Assembly: GCA_016790225.1 (NCBI GenBank)
Contig: JAEUOZ010000019.1
Span: 39,043-103,042, forward strand
Direction: 5' to 3'
DNA length: 64,000 nucleotides
Source: Rubrivivax sp.
Lineage (GTDB): Bacteria > Pseudomonadota > Gammaproteobacteria > Burkholderiales > Burkholderiaceae
The position numbers and the translations under genes were made by a program. Below the pieces are notes generated by a model that saw only the letters and a list, made by a program, of their open reading frames with translations, was not told where the DNA came from and ran no database searches. This document shows, piece after piece, positions 35,608 through 44,984 of this stretch; the first letter of the stretch is position 1; each line of letters starts with the position of its first letter.

Positions 35608-37209
35608 ATGAACCTTGCCGCGCTCGAGCCGCTGAAGGGGCCGGTCTTCCGCGGCCTGTGGCTGGCCTGGCTGGCCGCCAACATGACGATGTGGATGAAC
35701 GATGTCGCGGCCGCCTGGCTGATGACCTCGCTCACCACCAGCCCCGTGATGGTCGCCCTGGTGCAGACGGCGTCCACGCTGCCCGTCTTCCTGCTCGGGC
35801 TGCCCAGCGGCGCGATGGCCGACATCCTGGATCGCCGCCGCTACTTTGCGGCCACGCAGCTGTGGGTCTCGGTCAATGCGCTGGTGCTGGCCGCTCTGTC
35901 GATTGCCGGGCTGCTGACGGCGCATCTGCTGCTGCTGCTCACCTTCGTCAACGGCGTCGGCCTGGCCATGCGCTGGCCGGTGTTCTCGGCCATCGTGCCG
36001 CAGGTGGTGAGCAAGTCGCAGATGCCTGCCGCGCTGGCGCTGAACGGCATCTCGATGAACCTCTCGCGCGTCATCGGCCCGGTGCTCGCCGGTGGGCTGA
36101 TTTCAGCCGTCAGCCCGGCGGCGGTCTTCGTGCTCAACGCCGTGCTGGCGGCCTTGGCCTTCGTGCTGATCGTGCGCTGGAAAGCCGAGCCCAAGCGCAC
36201 CAGCGCGCTGCCCGGAGAACGCTTCCTCGGTGCGATGCGCGCCGGACTGGGCTTTGCGATGCAGTCCCCGCGCCTGAAGGCGGTGCTGTTGCGCGTGTTT
36301 CTCTTCTTCCTGCAGAGCACGGCGCTGACGGCCCTGCTGCCCCTGGTGGCGCGCGGCCTGCATGGCGGGGGGCCGGCCACGTTCACGGTGATGCTGTCCT
36401 GCGTGGGCGCCGGGGCCATCGTGGCTGCGCTGTACTTCCCGCGCTGGCGCGAACGCTACACGCGCGACCAGTTCGTGGCCATCGGCACCTTCGTGCATGC
36501 CGCGATGTCGGCGCTGGTCATCCTGGTCCCCGAACTCTGGGTGGCGCTGCCGGCGATGTTCGTCGCCGGCATGGCCTGGATCTCGGTGGCCAATTCGCTG
36601 GCCGTTTCGGCCCAGATGGCCTTGCCGGACTGGGTGCGCGCGCGCGGCATGTCGCTCTACCAGACGGCCCTGATGGGTGGCGCCGCGGCGGGCTCGCTGC
36701 TGTGGGGCCAACTGGCCTCCATGACGGATGTGTCCGCCGCGGTATTGACGGCGGCCTGCTTCGGTTGCCTGGTCTGGGTGCTGACGCGGCGCATCACGGT
36801 GGACGGTGGTGCCGATCTGGACTTCTCGCCGGCGGCGGCCGGCAATGTGACGCCGCCCGCGGTGGAGATCGATGCCGAGGCCGGCCCGGTGATGGTGACG
36901 GTGGAGTACCAGATCGATCCGGCGCAGGCCGAGGGATTCGCGCGGGTGATGGAGCGCACGCGCCGCGCCAGGCTGCGCCAGGGTGCGCTGTCCTGGGGCC
37001 TGTTCCGGGATGTCTCCGAACCCGGCCGTTACGTGGAGTATTTCGTCGACGAGAACTGGCTGGAGCACCAGCGGCGTCTTGAACGCTTCACCGCATTTGA
37101 CGCCGATCTGCGCAGCCAGCGGCTGGCCTTCCACCTGAAGGACGATGCGCCGGTGGTGCGCCGCTACGTCGCCGACCAGCTCACGTCCGATCCCGGATTG
37201 CCCTTGTAG
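35608..37209 (+). CDS. MFS exporter (MFS_3/EntS-like) with C-terminal ABM-like domain
   Basis: The 533-residue protein has about 12 hydrophobic segments in residues 1-410, typical of the MFS_3 group that includes the enterobactin exporter EntS. The loop motif GAMADILDRRRYF is the MFS motif A equivalent. Residues about 425-525 form a soluble tail (GPVMVTVEYQIDPAQAEGFARVMER, then YVEYFVDENWLEHQRRLERF) resembling an antibiotic-biosynthesis-monooxygenase (ABM) dimeric barrel. This MFS+ABM layout is known in a family annotated as transmembrane secretion effectors. The ATG at 35608 is preferred over an upstream one at 35587. No biosynthetic genes adjoin it, so the exported compound is unknown. Confidence 0.85.
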   Translation: MNLAALEPLKGPVFRGLWLAWLAANMTMWMNDVAAAWLMTSLTTSPVMVALVQTASTLPVFLLGLPSGAMADILDRRRYFAATQLWVSVNALVLAALSIAGLLTAHLLLLLTFVNGVGLAMRWPVFSAIVPQVVSKSQMPAALALNGISMNLSRVIGPVLAGGLISAVSPAAVFVLNAVLAALAFVLIVRWKAEPKRTSALPGERFLGAMRAGLGFAMQSPRLKAVLLRVFLFFLQSTALTALLPLVARGLHGGGPATFTVMLSCVGAGAIVAALYFPRWRERYTRDQFVAIGTFVHAAMSALVILVPELWVALPAMFVAGMAWISVANSLAVSAQMALPDWVRARGMSLYQTALMGGAAAGSLLWGQLASMTDVSAAVLTAACFGCLVWVLTRRITVDGGADLDFSPAAAGNVTPPAVEIDAEAGPVMVTVEYQIDPAQAEGFARVMERTRRARLRQGALSWGLFRDVSEPGRYVEYFVDENWLEHQRRLERFTAFDADLRSQRLAFHLKDDAPVVRRYVADQLTSDPGLPL

Positions 37210-37271
37210 CTGATCTGCCCGCCGCACAGCCGCGCGGGACCCCCTTCAACCCACTGCCCAGAACCTCGATC

Positions 37272-38894
37272 ATGAGCAAGCCCTTCGACTGGCAAGCCGG
37301 CTACCCCAGCCGCCGTTCGCCGATCTTTGCGCGCAACATCGTCTCCACCTCGCACCCGCTGGCAGCGCAGGCCGGTCTGGCGATGATGCAGCGCGGCGGC
37401 AACGCGGTGGATGCAGCCATCGCGGCCGCCGCCGTGATGACCCTGGTGGAGCCGTGCAGCAATGGCCTGGGCTCGGATGCCTTCTGCATCCTGTGGGATG
37501 GCCAGCGGTTGCAGGGGCTGAATGCCTCCGGCTGCGCCCCGCAGGGCTGGACGCGCGAGTACTTCCTGCGCAAGTACGGCGCGGATGCCCGCAAGCTGCC
37601 GCAGCGCGGCTGGGACGCCGTCACCGTGCCCGGTGCCGTGGGGGCCTGGGTGGCCTTGAGCGAACGCCACGGCCGGCTGCCCTTTGCCGATCTGCTGGAG
37701 CCGGCCATCCGCACGGCCGAGCGCGGCTATGCCGTGCCGATGATCGTGCAGCACAAATGGACGCTCGCCGCCCAGGTGCAGGAGCTGACGCGCCAGCCCG
37801 GGTTTGCGCAGACCTTCCTGCCGCACGGGCGGGTGCCCACGGTGGGCGAACGTTTTACCTTCGCAGACGCGGCCCGCACGCTGCGCCTGATCGCGCAGAC
37901 CCGCGGCGAGGCCTTCTACCGTGGTGAGGTCGCCGCGGCGGCCGAGGCGCACGCGCGCGAGCACGGGGGCGTGATGACCGCGGCCGACTTTGCGCAGTGG
38001 CAGCCGCAGTGGGTCGAGCCGCTGGCCCTGGACTATGCCGGGCATACGCTGCATGAGATCCCGCCCAACGGCCAGGGCATCGCCGCGCAGATGGCGCTGG
38101 GCATGCTGCGTCGCTTCGACATGGCTTCGATGCCGCTGGACAGTGCGGCCTGGCAGCACCTGCAGATCGAGGCCATGAAGCTGGCCTTCGCCGACGTCTA
38201 CCGGCATGTGGCCGAGCCGCGCAGCATGCGCGTGAGCCCGCAGCAGTTGCTGGATGCCGACTACCTGGCGCGGCGCGCGGCGCTGATCGACCCGCGGCGC
38301 GCGCAGGATTTCGGCCCCGGCCTGCAGCCGCAGGGCGGCACGATCTACCTCAGCGCGGCCGACGAAAGCGGCCTGATGGTGAGCTTCATCCAGAGCAACT
38401 ACATGGGCTTCGGCTCGGGCGTGGTGCTGCCGGGCTACGGCGTGAGCCTGCAGAACCGCGGCCACGGCTTCAATCTGGATCCGGACAGCGACAACTGCGT
38501 GGGTCCGGGCAAGCGCCCCTTCCACACCATCATCCCGGCCTTCCTGACGCGTGATGGGCAGCCGCAGATGAGCTTCGGCATCATGGGCGGCGACATGCAG
38601 CCGCAGGCGCACCTGCAGTGCACCGTGCGCATGCTCGACCATGGGCAGAACCCCCAGGCCGCCTGCGACGCGCCGCGCTGGCGCTTCTTCGGCGGCAAGC
38701 TGAACCTGGAGCCCGGCTTCGACCCGCAGGCCGCGCGCGGCCTGGCCGAGCTGGGCCACCGGGTCGAAGGCTTCAGCGACAGTTACCAGGACTATGGCGC
38801 CGGCCAGTTCATCTGGCGTCTGGGTGATCCTGCGGTAGAAGGTTATGTCGCGGCCAGCGATCCGCGGCGCGACGGTCAGGCGGTCGGCTTCTGA
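37272..38894 (+). CDS. ggt: Gamma-glutamyltransferase family protein
   Basis: The 540-residue protein is a gamma-glutamyltranspeptidase-family Ntn hydrolase that would cleave gamma-glutamyl bonds of glutathione or related amides. The large-subunit part contains HPLAAQAGLAMMQRGGNAVDAAIAAAAVMTLVEP and GWDAVTVPGAVGAW. The autoprocessing site is probably the Thr in GGTIYLSAADESGLMVSFIQSN, which replaces the more usual TTH. The small subunit then shows GVVLPGYGVSLQNRG and PFHTIIPAF. No secretory signal peptide is evident, so it may act in the cytoplasm, as in some amidase-like members. It precedes an EamA exporter on the same strand. Confidence 0.88.
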   Translation: MSKPFDWQAGYPSRRSPIFARNIVSTSHPLAAQAGLAMMQRGGNAVDAAIAAAAVMTLVEPCSNGLGSDAFCILWDGQRLQGLNASGCAPQGWTREYFLRKYGADARKLPQRGWDAVTVPGAVGAWVALSERHGRLPFADLLEPAIRTAERGYAVPMIVQHKWTLAAQVQELTRQPGFAQTFLPHGRVPTVGERFTFADAARTLRLIAQTRGEAFYRGEVAAAAEAHAREHGGVMTAADFAQWQPQWVEPLALDYAGHTLHEIPPNGQGIAAQMALGMLRRFDMASMPLDSAAWQHLQIEAMKLAFADVYRHVAEPRSMRVSPQQLLDADYLARRAALIDPRRAQDFGPGLQPQGGTIYLSAADESGLMVSFIQSNYMGFGSGVVLPGYGVSLQNRGHGFNLDPDSDNCVGPGKRPFHTIIPAFLTRDGQPQMSFGIMGGDMQPQAHLQCTVRMLDHGQNPQAACDAPRWRFFGGKLNLEPGFDPQAARGLAELGHRVEGFSDSYQDYGAGQFIWRLGDPAVEGYVAASDPRRDGQAVGF

Positions 38895-38973
38895 TGCGTC
38901 TGGCCTGCACTGTGCCGAACGGGTGTGCCCGCACGGCCGGCCGGGCTGCCGGCGCAGCCCGGGCAGGGTGGGC

Positions 38974-39876
38974 ATGACGCGCCTGCCAGTCTCCGCTGCC
39001 ACCCACCGCGCCGGCCTGGCCATGGCGCTGGCCGGCGCGGTGGCCTTCTCGGGCAAGGCCATCATCGTCAAGCTGAGCTACCGCCACGGCGTGGATGCGG
39101 TGGACGTGATCTTCGTGCGCATGCTGCTGGCGTTGCCGATGTTCCTGGCCCTGGCCTGGTGGGGTGGCCGCGGGCGCGGGCCGCTGTCGGCACGCGACAT
39201 GGCGGCGATCGCGGGGCTCGGGTTCTGCGGCTACTACCTGGCCAGCCTGCTGGACTTTCTGGGCCTGCAGTACATCACCGCCAGCCTGGAGCGGCTGATC
39301 CTCTACCTGAACCCCACGCTGGTCATGCTGCTGGGCTGGCTGCTGCTCAAGCGCCCGCCCCGGCGCAGGCAGTGGCTGGCCTTGGCCGTCAGCTACCTGG
39401 GCGTGGCGGTGGTCTTCGGTCATGAAGTGCGCCTTGAAGGGCGCGACGTGCTGCTGGGCTCGGCGCTGGTGCTGGGCAGTGCCCTGAGCTATGCGGTCTA
39501 TCTGCTCTACAGCGGCGAGCTGGTGCGGCGCATCGGCACGCTGCGGCTGACCGGCCTGGCGACCAGCGTGGCCTGCGCGCTGTGCATCCTGCAGTTCGTG
39601 CTGCTGCGCCCGCTGGACAGCGCGCTGGCCTTTGCGCCGGTCGTCTGGTGGCTGGGGGTGTTGAACGCGGTGGCCTGCACCTTTGCGCCCGTGCTGCTGG
39701 TGATGATGGCCATCGAGCGCATCGGCTCGTCCGCGGCGGCGCAGGCGGGCATGATCGGCCCGCTGAGCACCGTGGCGCTGGGCGTCTGGCTTCTGGGCGA
39801 GCCGTTCAGCGCCTGGCTCGTGGCCGGGACGGTGCTGGTGCTCAGCGGCGTGTGGCTGCTGGCCCGCGTGCGCTGA
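38974..39876 (+). CDS. EamA/DMT-family transporter
   Basis: This 300-residue integral membrane protein has about ten helices in two EamA repeats, typical of drug/metabolite transporters. The first repeat starts GLAMALAGAVAFSGKAIIVKLSYRHGVDAVDVIFVRML, and the second near ALVLGSALSYAVYLLYSGELVRRIG. The C-terminal part has the GSSAAAQAGMIGPLSTVALGVWLLGEPFSAW segment that marks the family. An open frame extends upstream into the ggt gene, but the ATG at 38974 has an AGGG(T) site and begins the protein just before the first helix. The substrate is unknown. Confidence 0.85.
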   Translation: MTRLPVSAATHRAGLAMALAGAVAFSGKAIIVKLSYRHGVDAVDVIFVRMLLALPMFLALAWWGGRGRGPLSARDMAAIAGLGFCGYYLASLLDFLGLQYITASLERLILYLNPTLVMLLGWLLLKRPPRRRQWLALAVSYLGVAVVFGHEVRLEGRDVLLGSALVLGSALSYAVYLLYSGELVRRIGTLRLTGLATSVACALCILQFVLLRPLDSALAFAPVVWWLGVLNAVACTFAPVLLVMMAIERIGSSAAAQAGMIGPLSTVALGVWLLGEPFSAWLVAGTVLVLSGVWLLARVR

Positions 39877-39992
39877 GCGTCCGGCCCGCGTACGCGCCCC
39901 GTCCGCGACGCTCTCGGGTGTCGCGCCGATGCGGTCTCGCGCACAAGGCCTTCACAATCCGGCCAAGACGAAAAACCCGAACAGGAGACGAC

Positions 39993-40781
39993 ATGGACTT
40001 GGGCATCGCAGGCAAGTGGGCGCTGGTGTGCGCCGGCAGCAGGGGGCTGGGCAAAGGCTGTGCGCAGGCCCTGGCGGGTGAGGGCGTGCACGTGGTGATC
40101 ACGGCCCGCGGCGCCGAGGCGCTGGAGGCCACTGCCGCAGCGCTGCGGGCAGCCCACCCTCAGGTTCAGGTGCGCACCGTGGCCGGCGACATCACCACGC
40201 CCGAAGGCCGCGCGGCTGCGCTGGCCGCCTGCCCGCAGGTGGACATCCTGGTCAACAACGCCGGCGGCCCGCCGCCCGGTGACTTCCGTGACTGGAACCG
40301 CGAAGACTGGCTCAAGGCGCTGGATGCCAACATGCTCACGCCGATCGAGCTGATGAAGGCCACCGTGGACGGCATGGCGGCGCGCGGCTTCGGCCGTGTG
40401 GTCAACATCACCTCGGGCGCGGTGAAGGCGCCGATCGACTTTCTGGGCCTGTCCAACGGCGCCCGCACGGGGCTGACGGGCTTTGTCGCCGGGCTGGCGC
40501 GCCAGAAGCGGCTGGCCGCCCACGGCGTGACCATCAACAACCTGCTGCCCGGCCTGTTCGGCACCGATCGGCTCAAGGGCACGATGCAGGCGGCGGCGCA
40601 GAAGGCCGGCAGCTCGCTGGAAGAGGCCATGACGGCGCGCACAGCACCGATCCCCGCGCAGCGCCTGGGCACGGCTGAAGAGTTCGGCGCGACCTGCGCC
40701 TTCCTGTGCAGCCGGCACGCGGCCTACATCAATGGCCAGAACATCCTGATGGATGGCGGCACCTACCCGGGCACGATGTAA
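39993..40781 (+). CDS. Atypical SDR-family protein lacking Tyr-Lys catalytic pair
   Basis: The 262-residue protein has the short-chain dehydrogenase fold, with a variant glycine motif CAGSRGLGKG, the NNAG motif (VNNAGG) and VVNITSG carrying the catalytic-Ser equivalent. Thirteen residues later, where Tyr should stand, the sequence reads LSNGARTG: Ser replaces Tyr and Arg replaces the Lys four further on. It resembles the BKR-like SDR subgroup described as lacking the canonical tetrad. Oxidoreductase activity is therefore uncertain. An AGGAGA ribosome-binding site precedes the ATG. It is convergent with the hybrid kinase, and there are no obvious pathway partners. Confidence 0.85.
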   Translation: MDLGIAGKWALVCAGSRGLGKGCAQALAGEGVHVVITARGAEALEATAAALRAAHPQVQVRTVAGDITTPEGRAAALAACPQVDILVNNAGGPPPGDFRDWNREDWLKALDANMLTPIELMKATVDGMAARGFGRVVNITSGAVKAPIDFLGLSNGARTGLTGFVAGLARQKRLAAHGVTINNLLPGLFGTDRLKGTMQAAAQKAGSSLEEAMTARTAPIPAQRLGTAEEFGATCAFLCSRHAAYINGQNILMDGGTYPGTM

Positions 40782-40854
40782 GGCCGAAGGGCGCGGCGCC
40801 CGCCGAGCCGCGTCGCCGCGCTGCGCCGCTCCTGAAGCGAGGCCCGCCCGCCGT

Positions 40855-43344
40855 TCAGCGTTCGCTGTCTTCCGGGCTGAGCTGCAGCAGCTGTCGGATG
40901 CCGCCCCGGAACTCGGCCAGCGCCAGCGGCTTGGTCCAGACATCCAGGAAGCCGGCCTCCAGGGCCTTGCGGCGGGTGGCCTCGGTCGCGTCGGCCGAGA
41001 ACAGCACCGCGCGGACCTGGGCGTTCCGCTCGCGCAGCCGCAGCAGCAGCTCGATGCCGTCATCGTGCCCCACATGGCGGTCGATCAGCCAGAGATCGGC
41101 TGCGGCGGCGCTGGCGTCCGCCAGCGCCTGATCGCAATGGGTGAAGACCGTGAGACGGATCTCCGGCATACCCGCCAGCATGGCGCGCAGCACATTGATG
41201 TTGACCTCGTCGTCTTCCACCAGCACAAGCCGGGCGTGTCGCTGAGGCTGCGGCGCTGCGGGCACGGTCTCGCCCGGCGTCGTGTCCTTCCACACGGTCT
41301 CGGACGGCTCGCCGACTGCCTCGATCGGCCGCGGATGCGTGTCGTCGGCAACCGGCACGGTCCAGGTGAAGCAGGCCCCTTGACCGGGCGATGAGCTGAC
41401 CTGGAGCGAACCGCCCAGGCTCTCGCTGAGCTGGCGGGCGATGCTGAGCCCCAGGCCGGTGCCGGCGATGCCACGATCGGCGGCATCCAGGCGTTCCAGT
41501 GGCCGGAACAGGCGGCTGATCGAGGCCGCGTCCAGCCCGCGCCCTTCGTCGCGGACCGACACGGCCAGCAGGCCGTCTTCGGCCGCCGCCAGCGTCACCG
41601 TGATCCGGCCTTGGGGGCGGTTGAACTTCAGCGCGTTGCTCAGCAGGTTGGTCAGGATCTGCAGCGCGCGTGTCGGGTCGGCCCAGGCGTTCCAATCGCC
41701 CGGCGCCGGCGCGAAGCTGATCACGCCGCCCTGAGCCTGGATGGACGGCTGCATCAGCACGATGGCCTGCTCCACGGTCTTCACCAGGCTGATCGAGCCG
41801 GGGCGCAGGTCGGCGTCGTTGCGCGTGCGCGTGGCCACTTCCAGCACATCGTCCACCAGGCGCAGCAGGTGCGTGGCGGCGCCGTGGATGCCCGACAGGA
41901 ACTCCTGCTGCGCCGGGCGCAGCAAGGCGGTTTCCTGCTGCATGAGCTGCGCGTAGCCGAGGATGGCGTGCAGCGGCGTGCGCAGATCGTGGCTCCAGCG
42001 CGCCAGGAAATCCTCTCGTGCCTGCTGGGCCCGGTGCTGCGCCAGGGCCTGCGCATGGGCCTCGATCGCCGCGATCAACCGCTGCCGCATGTCGTCCATC
42101 GCCTGGCCGAGGAAGGCGATCTCGTCGCTGCCATGCACCCGGATGTGGTCTTCGAAGCGCCCGTCCGAGAGCGCGACCGAAGCGTCCTTCAGCCGGCGCA
42201 GACGGATCACCGTGCTGCGCTCGAACCCGACATACAGCACGCTCAGAAGCAAGACGGTGGCCACCAGACCGATCAGGGCCCAGCGCGCCTGCGCGGTGGC
42301 GGCCTGGCGCTGCTGGTGCGCAGAGGCCGTCAGGCGATCCGACAGGGCATGGGCGACCGCGTTGAGCGAACGGATGGCCTGCGTGCCTTCGCTGAAGTGC
42401 TGCGCGGCCGCGCCGTCGTCCCGTGTGAAGGCCAGCACCGTGGCCAGAGAACGTTCGACAAACACCTCGGCTTCGCCCAGCGCCGCGCTCATGGAGGCGT
42501 TCGAGCCGACCGATCGAAGATACGCATCCAGGGTGGCGACGGTTGTCCGATCGGCCGCAAACTGGCTGAGCGTGTGGCGTGCTGTCCCGGCATACAGCCC
42601 GAAGCGGGTGAGTTCGATGGCGCTGTAGGTCTGCAAGCCCAGCACCGAACTGCCGAAGCCCCGCTGCCGCCCCACGCGCTCGGCCAGCAAGGGCAGGGTG
42701 CCGAAGACCGCGACCAGCGCGTGGGCTTCTGCAATCTTGTCCGCCCCCAGCTCCGAGCTGACCTGCGTCTGCAGCCGGTTGGAGATGACCAGCAGCCGCT
42801 CGGCCACCGTGTTATGGCGGTCGAAGTTGCGCTGCGGCTCGTCGCTGTGCGGCAGGCGCGTCAGTTGGCTCATTTCCTCGGCGATCGGTGCGCCGCGGCC
42901 GGGATCGAAGGCCGCCAGATCCGGACGATCGCCCAGCAGGACATCGACCGCGCGGGCCTGCACGATCAGCGCCGGCTGCAAGCGCACCAGCTCGCCGCTG
43001 GTGGCTTCCTCACCCGCCAGCACGCGGGCGCTCAGGCCGCGGTGCTGGCCCACGGAACCCAGCAGCTGAGCGATCTGCCGCATGTCCTCCACCGACTGCG
43101 CACGCAGCTCGGCACGCCGACCGAATTCCAGCGCCACCACGGCCGCCCAGGTGGTGGCCACCACCAGCGGCGTGGCCAGCAGCACGCCGATCACCAGAAA
43201 CTTGACGCGGAAGCTCAGGTGATCGAAGAGCCGGATCCAGAAGGCCCAGCGGGCCGGGCCCGGTGTCGCGCCGGGTCCGGCCATGGCAGCCGCTTCTGCT
43301 CGAGCCCCCGCTGGCGGCGGCAGGGGCTCGCGAGGGTCTGTCAC
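40855..43344 (-). CDS. Hybrid sensor histidine kinase with C-terminal receiver
   Basis: This 829-residue membrane kinase has a first transmembrane helix (FLVIGVLLATPLVVATTWAAVVALEF, ~45-75), a long helical periplasmic domain (~75-345) resembling nitrate/nitrite-sensor-like four-helix modules, and a second helix (WALIGLVATVLLLSVLYVGF). A HAMP-like segment follows (GRFEDHIRVHGSDEIAFLGQAMDDM). The kinase core shows H-box RWSHDLRTPLHAILGYAQLM, N-box LLSNALKFNRPQ, G1 VRDEGRGLD and G2 GTGLGLSIA. The C-terminal receiver (~695-815) keeps VEDDEVN, Asp in LIDRHVGHDDG and Lys in WTKPLA. Its Hpt or output partner is not adjacent. The ligand is unknown. Confidence 0.9.
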   Translation of the reverse strand: MTDPREPLPPPAGARAEAAAMAGPGATPGPARWAFWIRLFDHLSFRVKFLVIGVLLATPLVVATTWAAVVALEFGRRAELRAQSVEDMRQIAQLLGSVGQHRGLSARVLAGEEATSGELVRLQPALIVQARAVDVLLGDRPDLAAFDPGRGAPIAEEMSQLTRLPHSDEPQRNFDRHNTVAERLLVISNRLQTQVSSELGADKIAEAHALVAVFGTLPLLAERVGRQRGFGSSVLGLQTYSAIELTRFGLYAGTARHTLSQFAADRTTVATLDAYLRSVGSNASMSAALGEAEVFVERSLATVLAFTRDDGAAAQHFSEGTQAIRSLNAVAHALSDRLTASAHQQRQAATAQARWALIGLVATVLLLSVLYVGFERSTVIRLRRLKDASVALSDGRFEDHIRVHGSDEIAFLGQAMDDMRQRLIAAIEAHAQALAQHRAQQAREDFLARWSHDLRTPLHAILGYAQLMQQETALLRPAQQEFLSGIHGAATHLLRLVDDVLEVATRTRNDADLRPGSISLVKTVEQAIVLMQPSIQAQGGVISFAPAPGDWNAWADPTRALQILTNLLSNALKFNRPQGRITVTLAAAEDGLLAVSVRDEGRGLDAASISRLFRPLERLDAADRGIAGTGLGLSIARQLSESLGGSLQVSSSPGQGACFTWTVPVADDTHPRPIEAVGEPSETVWKDTTPGETVPAAPQPQRHARLVLVEDDEVNINVLRAMLAGMPEIRLTVFTHCDQALADASAAAADLWLIDRHVGHDDGIELLLRLRERNAQVRAVLFSADATEATRRKALEAGFLDVWTKPLALAEFRGGIRQLLQLSPEDSER

Positions 43345-43354
43345 GGAGCGGACC

Positions 43355-43885
43355 TCATCGGATGAACTGATCCACGTAGGATTCGCCCAGACCCGAGGCG
43401 ATGTAGTGAGAGCGGCACTTGTCTATGCGGGTGAAGACATCGTCGTACCCGGTGCAGCGTCCATCCGGATCCACATAGATCATCGCGCCGTTCACCTGGA
43501 ACATCGTGATCATTTCGTCGACGTCGGGGTCGACGACGAGGGTATGGGTCTCGCCGGGCGCTTCGTAGACGTAGCCGCCTTCGGTGGCGACCCAGTCGTG
43601 TTCCAGGTAGCGCCAGCGGCCCTTGATCACATAACCGTGCACGGGCTGCGGATGCCGGTGGCGCGAGAGCACGCCGGCGCGGCGCACGCGCAGCAGGTTC
43701 ATCCAGTAGCCGCGGCTGGCACTGAGGCACAAGGGCCGGAACCAGACGTTGTCGTCGACCGGCACCCAGATGCGCTCGTCCCGGGGCACGACATCGGGAA
43801 TCACCAGTTCGGGCGGAGACTCCCTGGGCATCGGGTGCCGGTAGGGCAGCCACTTGTCGGACGAGGGCGGTACAGGCTGGGTCAT
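43355..43885 (-). CDS. Cupin dioxygenase (2,4'-dihydroxyacetophenone dioxygenase-like)
   Basis: The 176-residue cupin protein contains the metal-binding motif SRHRHPQPVHGYVIKG (HxH followed by a later His) and the second cupin box AYEAPGETHTLVV-type region (YEAPGETHTLVVDPD). It resembles 2,4'-dihydroxyacetophenone dioxygenase, an Fe-dependent enzyme that cleaves a C-C bond of hydroxyacetophenones. The rest of that pathway is not present, so the substrate is tentative. The frame is open upstream through the next gene, but the ATG at 43885 is the only sensible start. It lies 72 bases after a classical SDR on the same strand. Confidence 0.75.
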   Translation of the reverse strand: MTQPVPPSSDKWLPYRHPMPRESPPELVIPDVVPRDERIWVPVDDNVWFRPLCLSASRGYWMNLLRVRRAGVLSRHRHPQPVHGYVIKGRWRYLEHDWVATEGGYVYEAPGETHTLVVDPDVDEMITMFQVNGAMIYVDPDGRCTGYDDVFTRIDKCRSHYIASGLGESYVDQFIR

Positions 43886-43956
43886 GGCGGGAGCTGGGGT
43901 GATTTGGCGGGGGCGGTCCTGGTCTCGCCGGGCGACGCGGGCCGCGAGAGGGCGGC

Positions 43957-44688
43957 TCAGGTTATCAGGTAGCCACCATCCACGGGAAGGATCACGCCCG
44001 TGACGAAGCCCGCCGCGGGGCTGCACAGGAAGAGCACCGGCCCGGCCACATCGGCCGGCGTGCCCCAGCGGCCCATCGGCGTGCGCGCCAGGATGGGGCC
44101 GCTGCGCGCGGGGTCGTCCTGCAGTGCCTGCGTCAGCGGCGTGGCGATCCAGCCTGGCGCCACGGCATTGACGCGGATGCGTTCGGCGGCATAGGCGATG
44201 GCCAGGCTCTTGGTGAGCTGGGCGACGCCGCCCTTGCTGGCGCTGTATCCCGGCACCAGGCCGCCCCCGAAGAAGCTGAGCATGGAGGCGGTGTTGACGA
44301 TGCAGCCGCCCCGCTGCGCCAGCCAGGGCCTGGCGGCGCTGCACACGCGCATCGTGCCGGTGAGGTTGATGTCCAGCGTCTGCGCAAAGGCTTCGGGCTC
44401 GTGCTCCGCGCCGCGACGGATGATGCCGGCGCAGTTGACCACGACATCCAGCCCGTGCATACGCCCGAGTTCGTCGACCATGGTCTGCACGGCGGCGCCG
44501 TCGCGCACATCGAGCGCGCGGTAATGGATGCGGCCTTCAGCGTCGGGCAGCGCCGAGGCCGCGGCCACTTCGGCGGGCGTGGCGCCGGTGGCCAGCACGC
44601 GCGCGCCCTGGGCCGCGAAGGCCTGGGCGATGCCCTGCCCGATGCCGCTGGTGGCGCCGGTGATGAAGACGCTGCGTGGATTGTTCAT
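43957..44688 (-). CDS. Classical SDR-family oxidoreductase
   Basis: This 243-residue classical short-chain dehydrogenase/reductase has the NAD(P)-binding TGATSGIGQG, VNCAG in place of NNAG, catalytic Ser in VNTASMLSFFGGG, and the active YSASKGG (Tyr and Lys intact). VNAVAPGWIATPLTQ near the C-terminus is typical of the group that includes gluconate 5-dehydrogenase and 3-oxoacyl-ACP reductases. Its neighbour downstream in the sugar-acid kinase direction is a KdgK-type kinase two genes upstream, which fits a sugar-acid role, but this is inference. Its start overlaps the DUF2164 stop by four bases. Confidence 0.88.
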   Translation of the reverse strand: MNNPRSVFITGATSGIGQGIAQAFAAQGARVLATGATPAEVAAASALPDAEGRIHYRALDVRDGAAVQTMVDELGRMHGLDVVVNCAGIIRRGAEHEPEAFAQTLDINLTGTMRVCSAARPWLAQRGGCIVNTASMLSFFGGGLVPGYSASKGGVAQLTKSLAIAYAAERIRVNAVAPGWIATPLTQALQDDPARSGPILARTPMGRWGTPADVAGPVLFLCSPAAGFVTGVILPVDGGYLIT

Positions 44689-44966
44689 CGCCGGCCCTTG
44701 GACGCGGCGGCGGCCGCGCGCTTCTTGAAGTAGCTGAATTCGTCCTCGTGGATCTCCAGATCCAGCTCGGCGATGCGTGCCTGCAGGCGCTCCTGCACCT
44801 CGGCCACCGCAGCGTTGTAGACCGAAGGCGCGATCTCTTCCAGGAAGAAGCTCAGCAGGCCCATGGCGGCGATATTGCCGATGCGCTCGTCCCGCTCGGT
44901 CTCGAACCAGCGCTGGATGGAGGCGACGGCGGCCTCCTTGGTGGGCTTGTCCAGGGTGATGGCCAT
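44685..44966 (-). CDS. DUF2164 family protein
   Basis: A small 93-residue protein matching DUF2164: helical, with the segment SIQRWFETERDERIGNIAAMGLLSFFLEEIAPSVYNAAVAEVQERLQ and a basic C-terminal tail rich in Ala/Lys/Arg. Function is unknown for the family. It lies between the SDR (4-base overlap) and the sugar kinase gene (18-base gap), forming one transcription unit on the - strand. It shows no membrane segment or metal motif. Confidence 0.85.
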   Translation of the reverse strand: MAITLDKPTKEAAVASIQRWFETERDERIGNIAAMGLLSFFLEEIAPSVYNAAVAEVQERLQARIAELDLEIHEDEFSYFKKRAAAAASKGRR

Positions 44967-44984
44967 CGGGGGTGTCCGCGGGTT

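Noticed and set aside
40782..40854. GC-rich inverted repeat between the SDR and hybrid kinase genes
   Set aside because: Only a short GGCGC-type symmetry in very GC-rich DNA with no loop or U-tract; not distinguishable from background.
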